A stretch of DNA of 35,174 nucleotides, from NCBI RefSeq assembly GCF_001897285.1, contig NZ_MKSM01000009.1, positions 1 through 35,174 of the forward strand. The letters run 5' to 3'. Positions 30,706 through 35,174 of the stretch are shown piece by piece. This stretch comes from Nitrobacter sp. 62-23 (GTDB lineage: Bacteria > Pseudomonadota > Alphaproteobacteria > Rhizobiales > Xanthobacteraceae). Position 1 is the stretch's first letter; each line of letters starts with the position of its first letter. The notes below the pieces were generated by a model, which did not search any database, was not told the origin of the DNA, and saw only the letters and a program-made list of their open reading frames with translations. Both the position numbers and the translations under genes were made by a program.

Positions 30706-32052
30706 TTGACTCATTCCGGCCAGCCGACGCCGCTCGAAGCGCGAAAATGCCAGTCCCTGACCGGCCGCGTCCGGGTGCCCGGCGACAAGTCGATCTCCCA
30801 CCGGTCGCTGATTCTCGGCGCGCTGGCGGTCGGAGAAACCCGGATCTCGGGCCTTCTCGAAGGCCAGGACGTGCTCAACACCGCCAAAGCGATGCGGGCA
30901 GTAGGGGCCAGGGTCGAGCGCATGGACGAAAAAGGCGCTATCGTCTGGTCGGTGCGCGGCGCGGGAACCGGCGGGTTCGCGACGCCGGCAGCCCCGCTCG
31001 ATTTCGGCAATTCCGGCACCGGATGCCGTCTCGTGATGGGCGCGGTGGCCGGTTGTCCGATCACCGCGACCTTCGATGGCGACAGTTCGCTGCGCTCGCG
31101 GCCAATGCGGCGCATCCTCGATCCGCTGGAATTGATGGGCGCGCGGGTGATCTCGCAAAGCGACGGCGGCCGCCTTCCCCTGACGCTGGCTGGCGCGCGC
31201 GATCCGCTGCCGATCGTCTACCGCACGCCGGTCGCCTCGGCGCAGATCAAGTCGGCGGTGCTGCTGGCGGGATTGTCGGCCCCGGGCATCACCACCGTCA
31301 TCGAGAACGAGGCCAGCCGCGACCACACCGAACTGATGCTGAAGCATTTTGGCGCGAGCATTGTTTCCGTGCCGGATGGCGCACACGGGCGCAAAATCTC
31401 GCTGACCGGGCAGCCCGAACTGCGCGGTTCCGACGTCGTGGTGCCGGCCGATCCGTCGTCGGCGGCGTTTCCGATCGTCGCCGCGCTGATCACCCCGGGC
31501 TCCGACATCATTCTGACCGACGTGATGACCAACCCGCTGCGAACCGGGCTGTTCGCAACGCTGCGCGAGATGGGCGCCTCGATTGAGGAAAGCGAGACTC
31601 GCAGCGACGCCGGCGAGCCGATGGCGCAACTGCGGGTGCGCGCCTCAAGGCTGCGCGGCATCGAGGTGCCGGCCGCGCGAGCGCCGTCGATGATCGACGA
31701 ATATCTCGTGCTCGCGGTCGCTGCCGCGTTTGCCGAAGGCAGCACCGTGATGCGCGGCCTGCAGGAATTGCGCGTCAAGGAATCCGATCGCCTGGAAGCG
31801 ACCGCTGCCATGCTGCGCGTCAACGGCGTCAAGGTCGAGATCGATGGTGACGATCTGATCGTCGAGGGACGCGGCCATGTGCCGGGCGGCGGCCTTGTCG
31901 CCACCCACATGGATCACCGCATCGCGATGTCGGCGCTGGTGATGGGCTGCGCGGCGGACGCGCCGGTCAAGGTCGACGACACCGCCTTCATCGCCACCAG
32001 TTTTCCGGATTTCATTCCGATGATGCAACAACTGGGGGCGGAGTTCGCATGA
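30706..32052 (+). CDS. aroA: 3-phosphoshikimate 1-carboxyvinyltransferase (EPSP synthase, class II-like)
   Basis: EPSP synthase joins phosphoenolpyruvate to shikimate-3-phosphate in aromatic amino acid synthesis. The 448-residue product resembles the class II (CP4-type) enzymes: [43 protein letters not shown] and [20 protein letters not shown]. The residue that is Ala100 in CP4 is here glycine (G104, in [11 protein letters not shown]). The expected class II N-x-T-R motif reads NPLR, so it departs from type in two places. The start is most likely TTG 30706, where [11 protein letters not shown] aligns with the family's usual beginning; a GTG at 30670 would add 12 residues. cmk overlaps its stop by four bases. 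Confidence 0.93.
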   Translation: MTHSGQPTPLEARKCQSLTGRVRVPGDKSISHRSLILGALAVGETRISGLLEGQDVLNTAKAMRAVGARVERMDEKGAIVWSVRGAGTGGFATPAAPLDFGNSGTGCRLVMGAVAGCPITATFDGDSSLRSRPMRRILDPLELMGARVISQSDGGRLPLTLAGARDPLPIVYRTPVASAQIKSAVLLAGLSAPGITTVIENEASRDHTELMLKHFGASIVSVPDGAHGRKISLTGQPELRGSDVVVPADPSSAAFPIVAALITPGSDIILTDVMTNPLRTGLFATLREMGASIEESETRSDAGEPMAQLRVRASRLRGIEVPAARAPSMIDEYLVLAVAAAFAEGSTVMRGLQELRVKESDRLEATAAMLRVNGVKVEIDGDDLIVEGRGHVPGGGLVATHMDHRIAMSALVMGCAADAPVKVDDTAFIATSFPDFIPMMQQLGAEFA

Positions 32053-32687
32053 TCATCGCCATCGACGGACCTGCGGCTTCGGGAAAGGGCACGCTCGGCA
32101 AGCGCCTTGCCGCGCATTATCACTTTCGTCATCTCGACACCGGGGTTATATATCGGGCGGTCGCAAAAGCCCTGATCGACGCGGGCGCGGACCCGGCCGA
32201 TGAAGCGCGCGCGGTGGCGGCCGCGCACGAACTCGACCCGGAAAAATTCGGCCATCCGGCCCTGAAAACCCGGGCGATCGGCGAGGCGGCGTCGGTGGTG
32301 TCGGCATTTCCAGGGGTGCGAGAGGCGCTTCTGACCTTTCAGCGCCAGTTCGCCGCCGAACCGCCCGGCGCGGTGCTCGACGGCCGCGACATCGGCACCG
32401 TAATCTGCCCCAACGCCGACGTGAAGATTTTCGTGGTGGCCGATCCGGTGGTGCGGGCGCGCCGGCGCACGCTGGAGGCGCGCTCGCGCGGCGAGGACGT
32501 CGATGAGGCGGTGGTTCTGGCAGACATCCTCAAGCGCGACGAGCGGGATCGCAACAGGCCCGTCGCGCCGCTGAGAGCGGCCGCGGATGCCCATGTGCTC
32601 GACAATTCCAACCTCGATATCGAGGCTGGCCTTATGGCCGCGATCGCCATCGTCGAGGCGATGAAAGTCGCCCGGCTTCACAAATGA
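32049..32687 (+). CDS. cmk: (d)CMP kinase
   Basis: Cytidylate kinase phosphorylates CMP and dCMP with ATP. The 212-residue protein has the P-loop [10 protein letters not shown] (7-16), [31 protein letters not shown] and [13 protein letters not shown], all typical. Its ATG lies in the ATGA overlap with aroA, an arrangement usual in alphaproteobacteria, where rpsA normally follows. Confidence 0.96.
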   Translation: MIIAIDGPAASGKGTLGKRLAAHYHFRHLDTGVIYRAVAKALIDAGADPADEARAVAAAHELDPEKFGHPALKTRAIGEAASVVSAFPGVREALLTFQRQFAAEPPGAVLDGRDIGTVICPNADVKIFVVADPVVRARRRTLEARSRGEDVDEAVVLADILKRDERDRNRPVAPLRAAADAHVLDNSNLDIEAGLMAAIAIVEAMKVARLHK

Positions 32688-32724
32688 CCGCCCGCCGAAC
32701 CCTGTCGGTCACCGGGAAGCGGTG

Positions 32725-33438
32725 ATGCAGGCGCGATTTCTATGGCGCGCGTTCAAGGCACGGTGGCGCGATCAGCGCGCCGAGTTGTCAATCATCCGTG
32801 ACCACATCAGGCCTGGCGACACCGTGTGCGATGTGGGCGCCCACAAAGGCAACTACACCTATTGGCTCTCGCGCTGGGTCGGAAATTCCGGGCGCGTCCT
32901 GGCATTCGAGCCGCAGCCATCACTTGCGGCCTATCTGCGCCAGACCATTCCCTCGCACAATGTCGTCATCGAGCAGAAGGCGCTGTGGTCGGAGACCGGC
33001 GCGCTCGACCTGTTTGTCCCCGCGCCCAATTCGCCCGGAGCATCGCTGGTTGCCACGACAGACAGGTCGGACAGAACGCGGTTACAGGTCCCGGTCGTCG
33101 CGCTCGACGATTATCTTCCGCACGAAAAACGCGTCTCGCTGCTGAAGGTCGACGCCGAAGGCGCGGAACTGGCTATCTTTCAAGGTGCACGGCGTATCCT
33201 GAGTGAATCCCGGCCGTTGCTGGTCTTTGAATGCGAGAACAGGCACCTCCCGCACGGATCGGTCGAGGATGTCTTCGCGTTTCTCGCAGAATGCGGTTAC
33301 GAAGGTTATTTCTTCTCCCCGGATGGCGTACGTCCGCTGTCTGCCTTTAATGCGGATATCCACCAAAGCCAGGGCAGCCCGCGTTTTTGGGACAAGGCGG
33401 ATTATTGCAATAATTTCCTGTTTCGACCGCGGAGCTGA
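32725..33438 (+). CDS. FkbM family methyltransferase
   Basis: This 237-residue protein has the SAM-binding motif VCDVGAHKGNYTYWL (about residues 34-48), then LAFEPQPSLAAYLRQ, a mid-domain LDDYL and LLKVDAEGAELAIFQGA, and the FkbM C-terminal FECENRHL. FkbM-type enzymes O-methylate hydroxyl groups of polyketides or sugars; a substrate cannot be inferred. The first part (QARFLWRAFKARWRD) is basic. ATG 32725 or GTG 32722 is the start. It interrupts the otherwise common cmk-rpsA neighbourhood and starts only about 40 bases after cmk, so it may be co-transcribed. Confidence 0.88.
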   Translation: MQARFLWRAFKARWRDQRAELSIIRDHIRPGDTVCDVGAHKGNYTYWLSRWVGNSGRVLAFEPQPSLAAYLRQTIPSHNVVIEQKALWSETGALDLFVPAPNSPGASLVATTDRSDRTRLQVPVVALDDYLPHEKRVSLLKVDAEGAELAIFQGARRILSESRPLLVFECENRHLPHGSVEDVFAFLAECGYEGYFFSPDGVRPLSAFNADIHQSQGSPRFWDKADYCNNFLFRPRS

Positions 33439-33794
33439 AGCGCATCGCGAGACCCGCATCCACCCGAAGCTCCCTTGTTTGCTATTGCTTTTGAGGTTAT
33501 ACCCACAGCGTCCGGGTCGCCGCCGATAGTGTCGAGGCCGCCCGAGCGGGCCGGCCGGGGTTTCAAGCCCCGCCGTCATTGGAGGAACGCCCCGCTCTGG
33601 TCTTGAACGCCGATCTTTTTCGATCGATCGCCAAAGGCTCCGGACCACATCATCGTTTCGAACGTGAAGGCTGCTGCCGGCCCGTCGTTGCATATTCCCG
33701 CACGACGGTCGTCAGGATTGCGGACCCCTGACCTTTCCCGCACGAAACGCCCGTGAACCCGAACCGCCGGCATGTCATCCCGCTTGGAGAACAA
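33439..33794 (+). promoter_or_regulatory. rpsA leader with candidate promoter
   Basis: The 356-base gap carries a possible promoter: TTGTTT (33475-33480) and TATACC (33498-33503) with a 17-base spacer. This would give a 5' leader of nearly 290 bases before rpsA. The leader includes a CGGGG...CCCCG hairpin. Long leaders upstream of rpsA are known to serve autoregulation in other bacteria, but nothing here proves that. No gene is recognised. Confidence 0.35.
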
Positions 33795-35174
33795 ATGGCT
33801 TCGACTGATACCTACAACCCGTCCCGTGACGATTTCGCCGCAATGCTCGACGAGTCCTTTGCCGGCGGCAGCCTGCAGGAAAGCTCCGTTATCAAGGGCA
33901 AGGTGGTCGCGATTGAGAAGGACATGGCCGTCATCGACGTCGGCCTCAAGACCGAAGGCCGCGTGGCGCTGCGCGAATTCTCCGGCCCCGGCCGCGAAAG
34001 CACCCTGAAGGTCGGCGACGAAGTCGAGGTGTTCCTCGACCGCATCGAAAACGCGCTCGGCGAGGCCGTGCTGTCGCGCGACAAGGCGCGCCGCGAGGAA
34101 AGCTGGGGCAAGCTGGAAAAGGCGTTTCAGAACAACGAGAAGGTACACGGCGTCATCTTCAATCAGGTCAAGGGCGGCTTCACGGTCGATCTCGACGGCG
34201 CGGTCGCCTTCCTGCCGCGCTCGCAGGTGGACATCCGCCCGATCCGCGACGTCGGTCCGCTGATGAACAACACCCAGCCGTTCCAGATCCTCAAGATGGA
34301 TCGCCGCCGCGGCAACATCGTCGTCTCCCGCCGCACGGTGCTCGAAGAAACCCGCGCCGAGCAGCGCCAGGAACTGGTGCAGAACCTCGAAGAGGGTCAG
34401 GTGATCGACGGCGTGGTCAAGAACATCACCGACTACGGCGCATTCGTTGATCTCGGCGGCATCGACGGCCTCCTGCACGTCACCGATATCGCCTGGCGCC
34501 GCGTCAATCATCCGACCGAGGTGCTGACCATCGGCCAGACGGTGAAGGTCAAGATCATCAAGATCAACCACGAGACCCACCGCATTTCGCTCGGCATGAA
34601 GCAGCTTCTGGACGATCCGTGGCAGGGCATCGAGGCGAAGTATCCGCTGGGCGCCCGCTTCACCGGCCGCGTCACCAACATCACCGACTACGGCGCGTTC
34701 GTCGAACTGGAGCCAGGCATCGAGGGCCTGATCCACGTCTCGGAAATGTCGTGGACCAAGAAGAACATGCACCCCGGCAAGATCGTCTCGACCTCACAGG
34801 AAGTCGAGGTGCAGGTGCTGGAGGTCGATTCCGTCAAGCGCCGGATTTCGCTCGGCCTCAAGCAGACCATGCGCAATCCCTGGGAAGCGTTCGTCGAGAA
34901 GCACCCGGTCGGCTCCACCGTTGAGGGCGAGGTCAAGAACAAGACCGAGTTCGGCCTGTTCCTGGGCCTGGAGGGCGATGTCGACGGCATGGTTCACCTC
35001 TCCGATCTCGACTGGAAGGTGCCGGGCGAACAGGTCATCGACAACTTCAAGCGCGGCGACATGGTCAAGGCCGTCGTGCTCGACGTCGACGTCGAAAAGG
35101 AGCGCATCTCGCTCGGCGTCAAGCAGCTCGAAGGCGACCCGTTCGCCGAGCCGGGCGACGTCAAGAAGGGCGCG
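33795..35174 (+). CDS. rpsA: 30S ribosomal protein S1 (partial at the window end)
   Basis: S1 helps mRNA bind to the ribosome. The first 460 codons lie here and the gene continues beyond 35174. The product starts MASTDTYNPSRDDFAAMLDE and contains successive S1 (OB-fold) domains. Signs of these are VVAIEKDMAVIDVGLKTEGR in the first, GVIFNQVKGGFTVDLDGAVA in the second, GVVKNITDYGAFVDLGGIDG in the third, GRVTNITDYGAFVELEPGIE in the fourth and GEVKNKTEFGLFLGLEGDVD in the fifth. Repeated RISLG(L/M)KQ segments end each domain. GGAG lies seven bases before the ATG. Confidence 0.97.
   Translation, partial: MASTDTYNPSRDDFAAMLDESFAGGSLQESSVIKGKVVAIEKDMAVIDVGLKTEGRVALREFSGPGRESTLKVGDEVEVFLDRIENALGEAVLSRDKARREESWGKLEKAFQNNEKVHGVIFNQVKGGFTVDLDGAVAFLPRSQVDIRPIRDVGPLMNNTQPFQILKMDRRRGNIVVSRRTVLEETRAEQRQELVQNLEEGQVIDGVVKNITDYGAFVDLGGIDGLLHVTDIAWRRVNHPTEVLTIGQTVKVKIIKINHETHRISLGMKQLLDDPWQGIEAKYPLGARFTGRVTNITDYGAFVELEPGIEGLIHVSEMSWTKKNMHPGKIVSTSQEVEVQVLEVDSVKRRISLGLKQTMRNPWEAFVEKHPVGSTVEGEVKNKTEFGLFLGLEGDVDGMVHLSDLDWKVPGEQVIDNFKRGDMVKAVVLDVDVEKERISLGVKQLEGDPFAEPGDVKKGA

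Overview
The window looks like a chromosomal segment of an alphaproteobacterium of the Bradyrhizobium / Rhodopseudomonas / Nitrobacter group (Hyphomicrobiales). Supporting signs are the high GC content, the class II (CP4-like) aroA, the IalB, DUF1150, TIGR02300 and YkvA proteins, a ROSE-type RNA thermometer on a small heat-shock gene, and several families of short palindromic intergenic repeats typical of these genomes. The genus cannot be fixed from the sequence alone. No phage, insertion sequence, rRNA or CRISPR array was seen.

Layout. 1-4.8 kb: housekeeping and envelope genes on the minus strand (start of a lysine-rich protein, PAP2 phosphatase, membrane protein, rlmN, IalB-family protein, YkvA, pterin dehydratase). 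4.8-6.4 kb: a poorly coding stretch, then fdxA and a DUF488 gene on the plus strand. 6.6-8.5 kb: htpG (minus).

9-20.7 kb is an iron or redox block. A plus-strand operon of PepSY membrane protein, DUF2271, DUF4198 and ApbE is followed by a minus-strand Fe(II)/2-oxoglutarate hydroxylase and a TonB-dependent siderophore receptor. A divergent exbB-exbD-tonB operon ends in a translationally coupled SecA-like ATPase. Two sequences resembling the Irr/ICE iron-control box lie upstream of the two plus-strand operons. The receptor would import ferric siderophore, ExbBD-TonB would energise it, and the PepSY/ApbE set is a plausible periplasmic redox partner. The role of the SecA paralogue is unknown, and it is the most unusual object in the window.

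21-25.7 kb: a complete branched-chain amino-acid-type ABC transporter (binding protein, livHMGF, the last four overlapping by 4 bases). 25.8-30.6 kb, minus strand: ilvD, DUF1150, hsp20 with its thermometer, a 2OG-Fe(II) oxygenase, tRNA-Ala(GGC) and a TIGR02300 protein. 30.7 kb to the end, plus strand: aroA-cmk, an FkbM methyltransferase and rpsA, which runs off the window.

Across the window, palindromic repeats sit tight against gene 3' ends. In five genes (DUF488, htpG, apbE, binding protein, DUF1150) the TAG stop codon is the edge of the repeat itself, whereas most other genes stop with TGA.
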